DNA of 64,000 nucleotides, from assembly GCA_002841545.1 (NCBI GenBank), contig PGZZ01000009.1:79726-143725 (forward strand), given 5' to 3'. Numbering within the stretch: position 1 is the first letter of the stretch; every line of letters starts with the position of its first letter. The DNA comes from Firmicutes bacterium HGW-Firmicutes-16. Lineage in GTDB: Bacteria > Bacillota > Clostridia > Oscillospirales > Oscillospiraceae. A program made the position numbers and the translations under genes. The notes under the pieces were generated by a model that was not told where the DNA came from, did not search any database, and saw only the letters and a list, made by a program, of their open reading frames with translations. This document shows positions 24,669-33,192 of the stretch, in pieces.

Positions 24669-26273
24669 TCAGTTAAAACCATCGAAGATTTCTGCGCCCC
24701 TCGTCGATATCCATTTCTGAGATATGAACCAGCCGATAAATAGAAGCAAAGTATAAGCGACCATGAATATGGTAGTCGAAACCATAGAGCCGAACGCCAC
24801 GAAGTAGAGTACGCCTGGAACAATAACGATTAGAGAGGTGAGGAACATTGCCATAAGCACACTCATGCTCTGCTTAATAACCTGCGTTTCATTTATCCAA
24901 TCAAATCTAGGGCTTTTTAAATTGCAAATCAGACCGATATTTGCAGAGAGCATAACATAAAACACAGGTGCCAATAAGAGAATAGCGACATCCAGAATCG
25001 AGGGGACTATAACATAAATGGCAGCGGCTGCAGCAAGGAAAATTGCGGGAGCGGTGAGATAAATGTGAAGATGCAGCTTGGCATTAAGTACGTCTTTAGT
25101 TGCAATCGGAAGCGACTTGACAATCCAGAGCGATTTTCCCTCCAGAGAAACAGAGGGCGCAGTAAAGAGCACTGTTGTACACAGCAGGCAAAGAGCAAAA
25201 ACCGCAGCGGCTGATGCTGTTGAACCGCCAAAATTCATCTGTTCCGCAAGAGCTAAAATGGTGTCTTTTTTTATCACCAGGGCGATTGCCGCACCAATAA
25301 TAAAAATTACTCCTAGTCCTGCGTTCAGAATATATACGGGGGAGGAGAGCAGATGCTTCATCTCGCGTCTGAAAAGAGCGGAGGAGAGAGACGACGAGTG
25401 CATAGCTTTTTCTTCGTACTTTACCTTCGCCGCGCCTCGCTTAGCTGTTGCGACTCTGATAAAGGTTACCGTAAGTAAATAATACATAAGAACAAAGGGC
25501 AAAAGCATTATCAGAACCGACAGAACAAGTTGAAGCACGTTAGGTTCGGCAACGGAGTTTCCAATCCAGAACAGGGGAGCAAAAGAGCTGAGCGAGCCTG
25601 CAATCTCTTTGCCGTTCATTACAAGTTTTTGGATATAGACATTTGCCTGACTGAAAAAGACAAAGTAGAGTCCGAGGAAAATGACTGAGAACAAAACAGT
25701 CATTAAAGACTTGTTACGGACTCTTCCGGTGGATAGAGCAATCAGCCAGCCGAAAACTCCGGAAATTGCTACTGAAAGGAAAGGCAATGCAAGAATCAAA
25801 ACAACGAATGAGAGCAGCTGCGACGACGTGGCCGGAACGGCCCTGACCCACATCACATAGGCTGGAATAGCGACAAGCAGCTCAAACACAAAGTTCAGAA
25901 TCATAATCATTATCATGCGGCTGCCCAGAATAAGGCGCGGGGGGATGGGCAGCGACAGCAGAAGCTCGTTGTCCTTTGCCTCATATAGCTGAGATTTCAC
26001 CGTGAAAACGCTACCAATGAACATCAAGGCGAAAGCTGTCATTGCGAAAAGTGTAAAGTACAGCCAGCCATATCCCGCTTGGAAAAAGGGCTCTGCGAGT
26101 TGCTGAAAATACATCGCGAACATCATCATAAAGGCAAAACACGCATAAAGCATAAGTACAGCAAAACCGACAAGCTTAAGCTTTGAGGACTTTTTATTCT
26201 GCTGACCACCGCCTCTCAGAAACAGAAATGCGCCAATAGCAGCGAGCCTTGTTTTGAGAAGAGCCTTAAACAT
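24669..26273 (-). CDS. ABC exporter membrane subunit
   Basis: 534 residues from the ATG at 26273, which overlaps the ATPase stop by 8 bases; an earlier in-frame ATG far inside the ATPase gene is rejected. About twelve hydrophobic segments in two halves, with a large soluble loop near the middle (VATAKRGAAKVKYEEKAMHSS). It pairs with the ATPase encoded just upstream to form an exporter; the gene layout resembles ABC-2-type systems of Firmicutes, but the cargo is not evident. Confidence 0.82.
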   Translation of the reverse strand: MFKALLKTRLAAIGAFLFLRGGGQQNKKSSKLKLVGFAVLMLYACFAFMMMFAMYFQQLAEPFFQAGYGWLYFTLFAMTAFALMFIGSVFTVKSQLYEAKDNELLLSLPIPPRLILGSRMIMIMILNFVFELLVAIPAYVMWVRAVPATSSQLLSFVVLILALPFLSVAISGVFGWLIALSTGRVRNKSLMTVLFSVIFLGLYFVFFSQANVYIQKLVMNGKEIAGSLSSFAPLFWIGNSVAEPNVLQLVLSVLIMLLPFVLMYYLLTVTFIRVATAKRGAAKVKYEEKAMHSSSLSSALFRREMKHLLSSPVYILNAGLGVIFIIGAAIALVIKKDTILALAEQMNFGGSTASAAAVFALCLLCTTVLFTAPSVSLEGKSLWIVKSLPIATKDVLNAKLHLHIYLTAPAIFLAAAAAIYVIVPSILDVAILLLAPVFYVMLSANIGLICNLKSPRFDWINETQVIKQSMSVLMAMFLTSLIVIVPGVLYFVAFGSMVSTTIFMVAYTLLLFIGWFISQKWISTRGAEIFDGFN

Positions 26274-26982
26274 TGCCGTCACCTTCCAGTTCAAGGAATA
26301 CGTCCTCCAGTGAGCTTGTGCCTTTGACGTCCTCCATAGTGCCGGATACAATCAGCTTGCCGTCTTTTATTATTGCAACCTTATCACAGAGTTTTTCCGC
26401 GACCTCAAGTACATGGGTCGAGAAAAATATTGCTCCGCCCTTAGCGCAGTGCTCGCGCATCAGCTCCTTTAGCATGTGGGAAGCCTTCGGGTCAAGACCG
26501 ACGAAGGGTTCGTCCATAACGATAAGCTTAGGCTCGTGAAGGAATGCGGATATAAGAGCGAGCTTCTGCTTCATACCGTGCGAATATGCGGAAATCGGCT
26601 GGGCGAGATCGCTTGTTAACTCGAATAGGTCGGCGTATTTCTTAATCCGTTCCTCGCGCTCTTTTGTAGGAACACCGAAAATATCTGCAACAAAATTCAG
26701 GTACGCTATGCCGGAAAGGAATTCGTACATATCGGGGTTGTCGGGTATATAAGCAAGTCTCTTTTTGCATTCAAGTGGATTCTCCTTGACGGAAATCCCA
26801 TCAACGAATACTTCACCCTCCTCAAAGCGCAATATACCACAGCAGCACTTAATGGTTGTTGTTTTGCCAGCGCCGTTATGACCGATGAAGCCGTAGATTT
26901 CGCCGGGTGCAATATGTAGGCTCAGCTTGTCGACTGCCCTTTTGTCTCCATAGATTTTTGTAAGTCCCGTTATATTTAGCAT
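26266..26982 (-). CDS. ABC transporter ATP-binding protein
   Basis: 238 residues. Walker A GHNGAGKTT (~34), Q-loop region, a signature YSHGMKQKLAL (the usual LSGGQ replaced by YSHGM, as in many ABC-2 ATPases), Walker B LIVMDEPFVGLD (~155) and the H-loop THV (~190). It powers the membrane protein that follows. RBS AAGGAGGA. Confidence 0.92.
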   Translation of the reverse strand: MLNITGLTKIYGDKRAVDKLSLHIAPGEIYGFIGHNGAGKTTTIKCCCGILRFEEGEVFVDGISVKENPLECKKRLAYIPDNPDMYEFLSGIAYLNFVADIFGVPTKEREERIKKYADLFELTSDLAQPISAYSHGMKQKLALISAFLHEPKLIVMDEPFVGLDPKASHMLKELMREHCAKGGAIFFSTHVLEVAEKLCDKVAIIKDGKLIVSGTMEDVKGTSSLEDVFLELEGDGNV

Positions 26983-27009
26983 ATAAAATCCTCCTTGGTT
27001 GTAAAAAAA

Positions 27010-27037
27010 ATTATACCATATATATTACGATTTTCAA
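27010..27037 (-). promoter_or_regulatory. Promoter of the ABC exporter operon
   Basis: Read on the minus strand: TTGAAA (27037-27032), 16 bases, TATAAT (27015-27010), about 28 bases before the ATPase start. A second possible promoter, TTGACA-N16-TATATT, lies upstream at 27094-27067. Confidence 0.72.
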
Positions 27038-27092
27038 TGGTTCTATTTTGATTAATTTCGAAATAGAATATATACCTTATTTCAAATTTGTC

Positions 27093-27128
27093 AATAGGGT
27101 ATTTAGATAAATTTCTAAATACCCTATT
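27093..27128. repeat. Perfect 15-base inverted repeat upstream of the ABC promoters
   Basis: Arms AATAGGGTATTTAGA / TCTAAATACCCTATT with a 6-base loop. The left arm overlaps the TTGACA of the distal promoter, so it may be an operator; on the plus strand it is followed by TTTT, but there is no plus-strand gene to terminate. Confidence 0.6.
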
Positions 27129-27167
27129 TTCATCTTATTGATTTCAAATAAACTGCGATAAATTGAA

Positions 27168-27200
27168 GCCGGACGCTTGTCGTAAAGACAAGCGCCCGGC
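27168..27200 (-). terminator. Terminator of the superoxide-defence operon
   Basis: GCCGGaCGCTTGTC / GACAAGCGcCCGGC stem with a GTAAA loop, about 50 bases after the hrb stop (minus strand). The T-tract is weak. Confidence 0.65.
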
Positions 27201-27250
27201 TAAAGGGAGGGACACTATGGAGGAGAAAACGATTATATATTGCAAGCAAA

Positions 27251-27892
27251 TTACTGCTTGACAAACGCGCTTTTTGGCGCACCGCATAAGGGACATTTCC
27301 AGTCGTCGGGTAAATCTTCAAAGGGAACATCACCATCGTAGACATAGCCGCAGACAGTGCAGACCCACTTTGCGTAAGTGGAAGGGGCTTTTCCCGTCTG
27401 CTTGTACTGCTTGAAGGCTTCGAGTGTTTTAGGTTTCATGAACTTCTGATAGTCGCCATAGATAAGCGGCTCACCTTCGCCGCGCTCGGCGCCGATAACA
27501 TCGCAGAAAAAGACTGTGTGCGTGGATAGCTCTTTAAAATCCGTTACCTTACAGCGAAAATAGGAGACTGCCTTATCAAGTACAGGAAGACCTTCAACAA
27601 ACTTGTGCGGTACATTCGCCCATTTGTCGACATCTCTTCCCGACTGGAAGCCGAAGTTTCCGATTACAAAGGGATCAACATCCGCAGAAAGTATGGAGAC
27701 CATAAATTCGCCAGTTTGCTTAATCGCCGCGTTTGTCTGATTCGCTTGTATACTGCAAAGAATGACAGTGGGAACAGGAGCACTTGTGGACTGAATAAAT
27801 GCGTCAACAATGCAGCCTGCGTTTTTACCGTCGATTTTAGTACCGACAACGTATAGACCGTAAGAAATGTTATATAGAGCAGCATTATCCAT
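27251..27892 (-). CDS. hrb: High-molecular-weight rubredoxin (flavin reductase-rubredoxin fusion)
   Basis: 213 residues. Residues ~1-155 are a flavin-reductase/FMN-binding split-barrel domain ([27 protein letters not shown]); the C-terminal ~45 are a rubredoxin domain with two CxxC knuckles ([21 protein letters not shown]) binding one iron. This matches Hrb of Moorella, which takes electrons from NADH and passes them to the flavodiiron oxygen/NO reductase FprA. No FprA gene is in the window. Last gene of the operon desulfoferrodoxin-rubredoxin-hrb. Confidence 0.9.
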   Translation of the reverse strand: MDNAALYNISYGLYVVGTKIDGKNAGCIVDAFIQSTSAPVPTVILCSIQANQTNAAIKQTGEFMVSILSADVDPFVIGNFGFQSGRDVDKWANVPHKFVEGLPVLDKAVSYFRCKVTDFKELSTHTVFFCDVIGAERGEGEPLIYGDYQKFMKPKTLEAFKQYKQTGKAPSTYAKWVCTVCGYVYDGDVPFEDLPDDWKCPLCGAPKSAFVKQ

Positions 27893-27926
27893 AACTAACC
27901 TCCGTATAAATTATTTGGACCGGAGT

Positions 27927-28088
27927 TTATGCTGTTTCTTCGAAATCTGATTTTGAAGCGCCGCAAACGGGGCATACCCAACTATCGGGAATATCCTCAA
28001 ACTTGGTTCCCGGAGCTATTCCGCCATCGGGATCGCCTTTTTCCTCTTCGTAAACATAGCCGCAGACAGTGCAGGTATACTTTTTCAT
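27927..28088 (-). CDS. Rubredoxin
   Basis: A 53-residue ORF below common length cut-offs. [19 protein letters not shown], a [18 protein letters not shown] half and the ending SKSDFEE are a complete classical rubredoxin with four iron-binding cysteines. It shuttles one electron to the superoxide reductase or to Hrb. It stands between the two genes, 34 bases before hrb and 39 bases after the desulfoferrodoxin gene; ribosome site AGAAGG. Confidence 0.95.
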   Translation of the reverse strand: MKKYTCTVCGYVYEEEKGDPDGGIAPGTKFEDIPDSWVCPVCGASKSDFEETA

Positions 28089-28127
28089 AAAAAGACCTTC
28101 TTTCAGAATTATTTTATTGATCCAGTT

Positions 28128-28517
28128 TTATGCATCGGCCTTCCAGAGCCCGTGTAGGTTGCAGTATGCGAAAGCAGAAACAAGCTTGTCGTCGTCCGTT
28201 AGCATGAAGGAAACGGAGGGAGTGCCGATATGGTCAAGATTTTTACGCTGACCGCCATTTTCCGTCATGATATAAACCCAGCTGATGTGATGCTCTTCGG
28301 TCATTGGATGGGGAGCAGAGCCAATATCAATGGTGACCTTATTTCCGTCGACCTTGATTACGGGAACATGTTTTTCTTGGGAGGCATCGGTTGTGTTGGG
28401 AACAAGCTCGGTCATGGTATCATTGCAGCATACGGGAGTAACTCCGGAGCTTTCGATCATACCGATAATATTGCCACAATGCTTGCAAATATAAAATTTC
28501 TGAAGTTCGTTTTTCAT
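28128..28517 (-). CDS. dfx: Desulfoferrodoxin (superoxide reductase)
   Basis: 129 residues from the ATG preceded by AAAGGTTGG; an in-frame upstream extension of 12 residues lacks a ribosome site. The N-terminal desulforedoxin domain has CKHCGN and a CC pair for the Fe(Cys)4 centre; the neelaredoxin domain has HPMTEEHHISWVY and CNLHG, which supply the His4Cys ligands of the catalytic iron centre. It reduces superoxide to hydrogen peroxide without forming oxygen, with rubredoxin as electron donor. First gene of the operon, behind a Fur/PerR-like box. Confidence 0.94.
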   Translation of the reverse strand: MKNELQKFYICKHCGNIIGMIESSGVTPVCCNDTMTELVPNTTDASQEKHVPVIKVDGNKVTIDIGSAPHPMTEEHHISWVYIMTENGGQRKNLDHIGTPSVSFMLTDDDKLVSAFAYCNLHGLWKADA

Positions 28518-28572
28518 TTTGACCAACCTTTCAACAATTAATATTATGTACACATATATTTTATCTGCTAAC

Positions 28573-28591
28573 GATAATAATTACTATTATC
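28573..28591. promoter_or_regulatory. Fur/PerR-like box upstream of dfx
   Basis: GATAATAATTACTATTATC: 7-base inverted arms GATAATA / TATTATC, identical in 15 of 19 positions to the classical Fur-box consensus. It lies 56 bases before the dfx start. A TTGCAA/TATCGT pair with 17-base spacing (minus strand) overlaps it. PerR is the usual regulator of such genes in clostridia. Confidence 0.72.
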
Positions 28592-28742
28592 AGTTGCAAT
28601 TAGAATATAGCACATACCATAAAATTTAGCAAGAGTTTTTAAAAATTATTTCAAGAAAACATTATATGCGAAATGATGAAAGACATTTTAATACATATGA
28701 TATATATCGCAAGTCAATTACCGCATGATATATAAAAATACA

Positions 28743-28776
28743 AAAGAGCGGCAAACATTTAGTTTGCCGCTCTTTT
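28743..28776. terminator. Terminator after the membrane-protein gene
   Basis: Perfect stem AAAAGAGCGGCAAAC / GTTTGCCGCTCTTTT with an ATTTA loop. Functions on the minus strand for the gene at 28787. The rest of 28592-28742 is AT-rich with nothing recognised. Confidence 0.88.
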
Positions 28777-28786
28777 GTAAGTAGGC

Positions 28787-29788
28787 TTATTCAGCTAACT
28801 CTTTAATTTCTTTATACTCCTTGAGGTCGGTATAGATATCGTTAGTATACGGATTCTTTTTTGTCTTTATGACCTTGTAAATCATGTACACAAACACGGC
28901 AATGTTTACCGCAAGCGCAAGAGCGCTGACTATCGTGTAAACTGTGGGATTGTAGCTTGAAACAACAGTAAACTTGCTGTGATCCTGGAACATTGGGAAG
29001 GTCTGAGCAAACATGCACCAGAGTGCGAGCGTCTGAGCTCTATGCTGGAGCCATGCGCCCTTGCCGACTGTGAAAGCACAGAGGGTCGGCGCAAGCAGAA
29101 GAGCAAGACCGCAGTAGAAAGCATGGTGAGGCAGGCAGTTATATGTATATGCGAAGTTCCAGAGGTCATATGCTATAATCCAGAACCAAAGCATATCCGG
29201 CCAGAGCATATCATGGCTGCCATCTTTCTTTGTCTTTTTTCTTATTACAATTCCAAACCATCCGGTGATTGTGATGATGTTCAAGAATCCGGCGACAGCA
29301 TTCATTTCATTCCACGAACCGCCCATCAGGTAGAACTTTGTGGCTCCGTTAGTTCCTTCTTCCTCAATGGTCTGAGCAAGATTACCGGCTAGACTATAAA
29401 GATTTCCAACCTCCAAATCCTTGATGCAAGCTTCGAGGATGTTAATGGCGAGAATAAGAAACGCAAGGAATAGGAAGCCTTTCTTGTCAGCAAGCCTCCA
29501 TTTTGAGCCGTCCTTCTTCGTTCCGCCGACGAAACGAATGCACCAGAAAATGATGCAGCCTGCGGTGGAGGAGTAGACCTTGAAAAGATGGAACCAGTCC
29601 TTATAAACTTTTCCGTCTAAAACAGTGAACCACAAAACTGTAAGAACGATAGGCATTACAACAAATGCGGCAAAGCCTACCCATTTGAATCTGCGAGTAA
29701 ACTCGTTCGCGGCGAACAAAGCTGCGAATACAAGGAGCCACCCTAGTATAGCGGTTACTACACCGCCTCCTTGTGTAAAATCAAACAT
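28787..29788 (-). CDS. Multi-span membrane protein (DUF5692-like)
   Basis: 333 residues with about nine to ten hydrophobic helices and conserved-looking polar spots within the membrane (FYLMGGSWNEMNAVAGFLN, WIIAYDLWNFAYTYNCLPHHAFYCG). The His-rich and Asn-rich segment could form a binding or catalytic site inside the membrane. I do not recognise an enzymatic family with confidence; it resembles proteins grouped as DUF5692. Stand-alone gene, ATG with GAGGGG upstream, terminator after it. A TetR gene on the same strand just upstream may regulate it. Confidence 0.72.
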   Translation of the reverse strand: MFDFTQGGGVVTAILGWLLVFAALFAANEFTRRFKWVGFAAFVVMPIVLTVLWFTVLDGKVYKDWFHLFKVYSSTAGCIIFWCIRFVGGTKKDGSKWRLADKKGFLFLAFLILAINILEACIKDLEVGNLYSLAGNLAQTIEEEGTNGATKFYLMGGSWNEMNAVAGFLNIITITGWFGIVIRKKTKKDGSHDMLWPDMLWFWIIAYDLWNFAYTYNCLPHHAFYCGLALLLAPTLCAFTVGKGAWLQHRAQTLALWCMFAQTFPMFQDHSKFTVVSSYNPTVYTIVSALALAVNIAVFVYMIYKVIKTKKNPYTNDIYTDLKEYKEIKELAE

Positions 29789-29920
29789 AATACAAACCCC
29801 TCAAAAAACAATATTATCAGCGTATCTGCATATCTCACTGACATTGTTATTTTATTATTTAAGTGGTTTGTTAATCAATAGACAAATATCGAAATGTGTC
29901 AGATTATAATTGAAATATAG

Positions 29921-30505
29921 TTATTTTTGTGTACAGGACTTTTCATATTCAACAAAAGCTGCAACCGAGCGCGGGATGCTTCCTGAGATCATCAGCAGAA
30001 GCTTTTGGAGCATGGTTTCTGGTTCTTCCTCCATGCCCTCATTTATCCAATCAACATAAAGACCGTTAAAGACGCGTCTGTAAAAGTTGATTATAAAGTT
30101 TTTGTTTTTCTCAGTGATTTTGACGCCCATATTTTCAATGCACTCATCGACCACGTCAAGCATCAGCTTGTTCGAAAGATTTGTAAAAAACGCCTCTGCC
30201 TCAGGCCTGAAGGAGGAGTTATAGACATGCAGTATCATCTTTGAGTTATTTTTCAGATAATACATTGTAGCGAGAAAACCGCCCTCCCAAGTCTCGAATG
30301 TCCTATCCTGAGCAATATCTCGAGACATCTCCTTGAACATTACATACTTAAAGATGCCCATAATGTCGGTAAAATGATAGTAGAAGGTCTGTCTGTTCAC
30401 ATCGCAGCGCTGACAGATTTCCTTAACTGTTATTTTATCGATTGACTGCTTTGAGAGCAGTTCCTTGAAAGACTTGATTATCGCGTCCTTCGCCCATTGC
30501 GTCAT
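29921..30505 (-). CDS. TetR-family regulator (DhaS-like)
   Basis: 194 residues from the ATG with AGGAGGAAACC in front (a longer in-frame extension to 30574 has no ribosome site). The N-terminal HTH (SIDKITVKEICQRCDVNRQTFYYHFTDIMGIFKYV) has the divergent NRQTFYYHF pattern typical of the DhaS/TetR_C_8 subgroup, which often regulates dihydroxyacetone kinase or membrane-protein genes. It probably controls the membrane protein 132 bases downstream. No clear palindrome was found between the two. Confidence 0.82.
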   Translation of the reverse strand: MTQWAKDAIIKSFKELLSKQSIDKITVKEICQRCDVNRQTFYYHFTDIMGIFKYVMFKEMSRDIAQDRTFETWEGGFLATMYYLKNNSKMILHVYNSSFRPEAEAFFTNLSNKLMLDVVDECIENMGVKITEKNKNFIINFYRRVFNGLYVDWINEGMEEEPETMLQKLLLMISGSIPRSVAAFVEYEKSCTQK

Positions 30506-30638
30506 AGGGTTTCCTCCTGTGGGACTAAATGCTGATGCAGGTAATATCTCGTTTTTCGAAAATAAAAATATCACATATTTAACTATCAGTCAATCAAGAT
30601 AAGGCTCTGGCACCACAGTCTAATATTCCCCAAATATA

Positions 30639-30668
30639 AAAACCGCCCGAACTTAATCGGGCGGTTTA
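30639..30668 (-). terminator. Terminator of the pyrR-uraA operon
   Basis: AACCGCCCGA / TCGGGCGGTT stem with ACTTAA loop; on the minus strand it is followed by T5. Confidence 0.88.
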
Positions 30669-30695
30669 ATATATGTAGTGTTAGCTAAGTCTTTT

Positions 30696-32105
30696 CTATT
30701 TTACATTTTCTTTCTTCTCGCCAATGCCGAGGATGAGGTTCAATACGATGCCGAATATAGCAGCGCCTGCTATGCAGGGAACCTGAAGACCAAAGAAGGG
30801 GATGGAGCCGCCGAAGGCATACTGCCCGCCGACACCGATAACCATAACAGTGGCGATAACGGCAATGTTTTTGGAGTTGAACATATCGACTTTTTTGTCG
30901 ATCATAATTGCAATACCTTGTGCTGCTATAGCGCCGAAAAGATAGATTTCAAGTCCGCCTATAACTGCCGTGGGAATTGCATATATGACTGTTATCAGAG
31001 GTGTAAAGCAGGAAATAACCATTGCAATTACGGCCGCCGCTATCATGACGGCGATGGAAAAGACCTTGGTAATTGCCATTGTGCTTATGTTTTCACCGTA
31101 GTTTGTTCCGGCGGGTCCGCCTACAAAGCCGGTGATCATATCGCAGATACCATCACCGATGAGGTTCCTGTCAAGCAAACTTGCAATATCAGATTTCTTC
31201 TTACCCTTTTTCTCGGCAAGGTCGTTTACATATATATCAAGCTGATATATATGAGCAGTGGACTCGGGAATTGTGGCAATCGCAATCGGCATGATTGCAG
31301 CGACTGCTGCCCACGAAACCCTTGGCATTGAGAATGCGGGGAGGGCAAAAATACTGCCGTCTCCAAGCTTCCATGTCGAAGCTGCAAGAGCCTCGGCGGG
31401 GAGGCTGCGGAAAAGGTTCATATCCGCTCCGCCGGCCCAGTAAAGTATCGCCGCGAATAAGCAGCCGACACCGGCTCCGAGAAGCAGAGGAAGCTGTCCG
31501 AGAAAACCTTTGAGGTATCTGGAGAAGATAACGGTTGAAAGCAGGGTGACAAGGGATACTGCCCAAACCCAGCCGCCGTTAATTACCGTGGCAGCCGTGC
31601 CTTCAGCAATGGCTTGAGGAGCGGCATCGCCCAACGCATTTTTGGCAAGGGTAAGACCGATTATCATAGCGATAGAACCCGTAATCGTTGCGGGCAGGAC
31701 TTTCTCAACGGCATTCTTGCCGGAGAATCTTACCAGAAAACCGGCGGCAATAGAAACAAGACCAGAAGCGATGATGCCGAACTGAGCAATCTGGATGGCT
31801 TCTGTCGGAAGTATTCCGTTGACCTTAGAAAATCCCTGAGCAGCTGTAAGACCTGCTATTGCAGAAAGGTAGGAGAAGCTGGAGCCGTAGTACATTGGAA
31901 TCTTTTTGCCTGAAATAAATACGAAGCAAATAGTTGCAAGACCGCTGGCAAAAAGGGTGGTGGAGACCTGGAAACCGGTGATTAGTGCGACTGCGATTGT
32001 CGCGGGGAACATTACGATGACCTGCTGGAGTGCGTAAAGCAGGAGCTTAAGGGTGGTTGGTTTCTCATCTGGCAGGTAGCCGATGACTGCTTTTTCTTTG
32101 TTCAT
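30696..32105 (-). CDS. uraA: Uracil permease (NCS2/UraA family)
   Basis: 469 residues from ATG 32105 with GAGGAG upstream. About 12-14 membrane segments; the family motif region TIPESTAHIYQLDIYV (~270, with the substrate-binding Glu of UraA) and GFVGGPAGTNYGENISTMAITKVFS (~315, second binding Glu in NYGEN) are clear. Imports uracil with protons. Directly downstream of pyrR (17-base gap), so it is controlled by pyrimidine levels through the attenuator at 32706-32808. Confidence 0.93.
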   Translation of the reverse strand: MNKEKAVIGYLPDEKPTTLKLLLYALQQVIVMFPATIAVALITGFQVSTTLFASGLATICFVFISGKKIPMYYGSSFSYLSAIAGLTAAQGFSKVNGILPTEAIQIAQFGIIASGLVSIAAGFLVRFSGKNAVEKVLPATITGSIAMIIGLTLAKNALGDAAPQAIAEGTAATVINGGWVWAVSLVTLLSTVIFSRYLKGFLGQLPLLLGAGVGCLFAAILYWAGGADMNLFRSLPAEALAASTWKLGDGSIFALPAFSMPRVSWAAVAAIMPIAIATIPESTAHIYQLDIYVNDLAEKKGKKKSDIASLLDRNLIGDGICDMITGFVGGPAGTNYGENISTMAITKVFSIAVMIAAAVIAMVISCFTPLITVIYAIPTAVIGGLEIYLFGAIAAQGIAIMIDKKVDMFNSKNIAVIATVMVIGVGGQYAFGGSIPFFGLQVPCIAGAAIFGIVLNLILGIGEKKENVK

Positions 32106-32122
32106 TTTTTTCTCCTCTATAA

Positions 32123-32659
32123 TTATTTTTCTTTTATACAAACATCAGTATAACCGTCGTGTTCGGAGATGTGGACCGAGATGACTTCATTTTGAGAGGT
32201 CGGTATGTTCTTTCCGACATAGGTTGCCTTAATCGGAAGCTCGCTGTGCCCTCTGTCTATAAGGACTGCAAGCTGTATTTTTGCCGGACGTCCGACTTCC
32301 ATAACGGCTTCCAGAGCCGCGCGAGCAGTTCTTCCGGTGAAGATTACGTCGTCAACAAGCACGACTGTTTTGTCCTCAACCGAAAAAGGAATTTTAGTCT
32401 GGCTGACGACAGGGTTTTTTGAAATCAACGACAGGTCGTCCCTGTAAAGCGTGATATCCAGCTCACCGACGTCTATTTCGGAGTCGTCAATCTTTTTGAT
32501 GTTTTGCGCAAGCCTGTAGGCCAAAGGTATCCCTCGGGTTCTGATGCCGATCAGGCACAAGTTTTGCGAACCGTGGTTTTTTTCAAGAATTTCGTGTGAA
32601 ATCCTAACGAGGACCCGATTAACGTCCTCCTCAGTCATAATTTGAGCTTTGAATTTCAT
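32123..32659 (-). CDS. pyrR: Bifunctional pyr-operon attenuation regulator / uracil phosphoribosyltransferase PyrR
   Basis: 178 residues, full length. The PRPP-binding loop is TVVLVDDVIFTGRTARAALEAV (~96-117), and the IGIRTRGIPLAYRLA segment (~38) with its basic residues corresponds to the RNA-facing side. PyrR binds UMP/UTP and the nascent leader mRNA to favour termination; it also has UPRT activity. Heads the operon with uraA. GTG/ATG choice: ATG with GGGGATATC upstream. Confidence 0.93.
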   Translation of the reverse strand: MKFKAQIMTEEDVNRVLVRISHEILEKNHGSQNLCLIGIRTRGIPLAYRLAQNIKKIDDSEIDVGELDITLYRDDLSLISKNPVVSQTKIPFSVEDKTVVLVDDVIFTGRTARAALEAVMEVGRPAKIQLAVLIDRGHSELPIKATYVGKNIPTSQNEVISVHISEHDGYTDVCIKEK

Positions 32660-32705
32660 AATGATATCCCCAGCAAAAAATAGTCTAATCGAAATCCAAC
32701 AAAAA

Positions 32706-32808
32706 AGCCTTGTCTGAACATGCAGACAAGGTCACAAAACGACTAAAATGTATAGTCGTATCACGTATAACAACCTTGCCGGCATCACAGTACCGTATTT
32801 AAAGATTC
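32706..32808 (-). ncRNA. pyrR leader attenuator
   Basis: On the minus strand the predicted leader (start ~32808) contains a terminator CCTTGTCTG / CAGACAAGG followed by CTTTTTTG (32731-32703), preceded by a small ACGACTA / TAGTCGT hairpin (32738-32758). Further upstream GGCAAGGTT (about 32782-32774) can pair with the 5' terminator arm GACCTTGTC, giving a mutually exclusive antiterminator. The canonical PyrR-binding loop was not recognised, so the sensing mode is uncertain. Confidence 0.68.
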
Positions 32809-32815
32809 TGAAGCT

Positions 32816-32844
32816 ATAATAGCCCATATCTGGTAATATTTCAA
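32816..32844 (-). promoter_or_regulatory. Promoter of pyrR-uraA
   Basis: Minus strand TTGAAA (32844-32839), 17 bases, TATTAT (32821-32816). Gives a ~150-nt leader that includes the attenuator. The remaining stretch 32845-33050 is AT-rich, with no gene. Confidence 0.75.
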
Positions 32845-33051
32845 CTGTTAATTTACAATTTCGACATATTTATTACACGTTAAAGCGTTAACTGGATAAA
32901 CACGGAATCGTGATATATAGTAAAACATCCGGTGAGTATGTATATATGTTGTAGTATTCTTTAGATAATCAAAATTCAAGTCAAGCTGACTTAATGCCGC
33001 TTTAAACTAGCAGGGAATTTGCAATTTATCAAAAAAAATTATTCAGATAAA

Positions 33052-33080
33052 TTGACTTCGATGCTTCAAAGTGTTATTCT
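33052..33080 (+). promoter_or_regulatory. Promoter of the peptide ABC operon
   Basis: TTGACT (33052-33057), 17 bases, TATTCT (33075-33080). The ~105-base leader carries a TTGGGC / GCCCAA hairpin directly before the AAAGGAG ribosome site. Confidence 0.65.
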
Positions 33081-33192
33081 TAACAAAATCGGCAAATATT
33101 CCGTGTCTGTCTCTTGCACAACTTTGTCCACACTGTGGAAACGGTTTGTTTGCTGATGTTTGGGCTAACGCCCAACGGAAAGGAGAAAATTA

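Noticed and set aside
26274..26351. Longer form of the ABC membrane subunit
   Set aside because: The extra 26 codons lie inside the ATPase coding region with no ribosome site; the overlapping ATG at 26273 is normal for this operon type.
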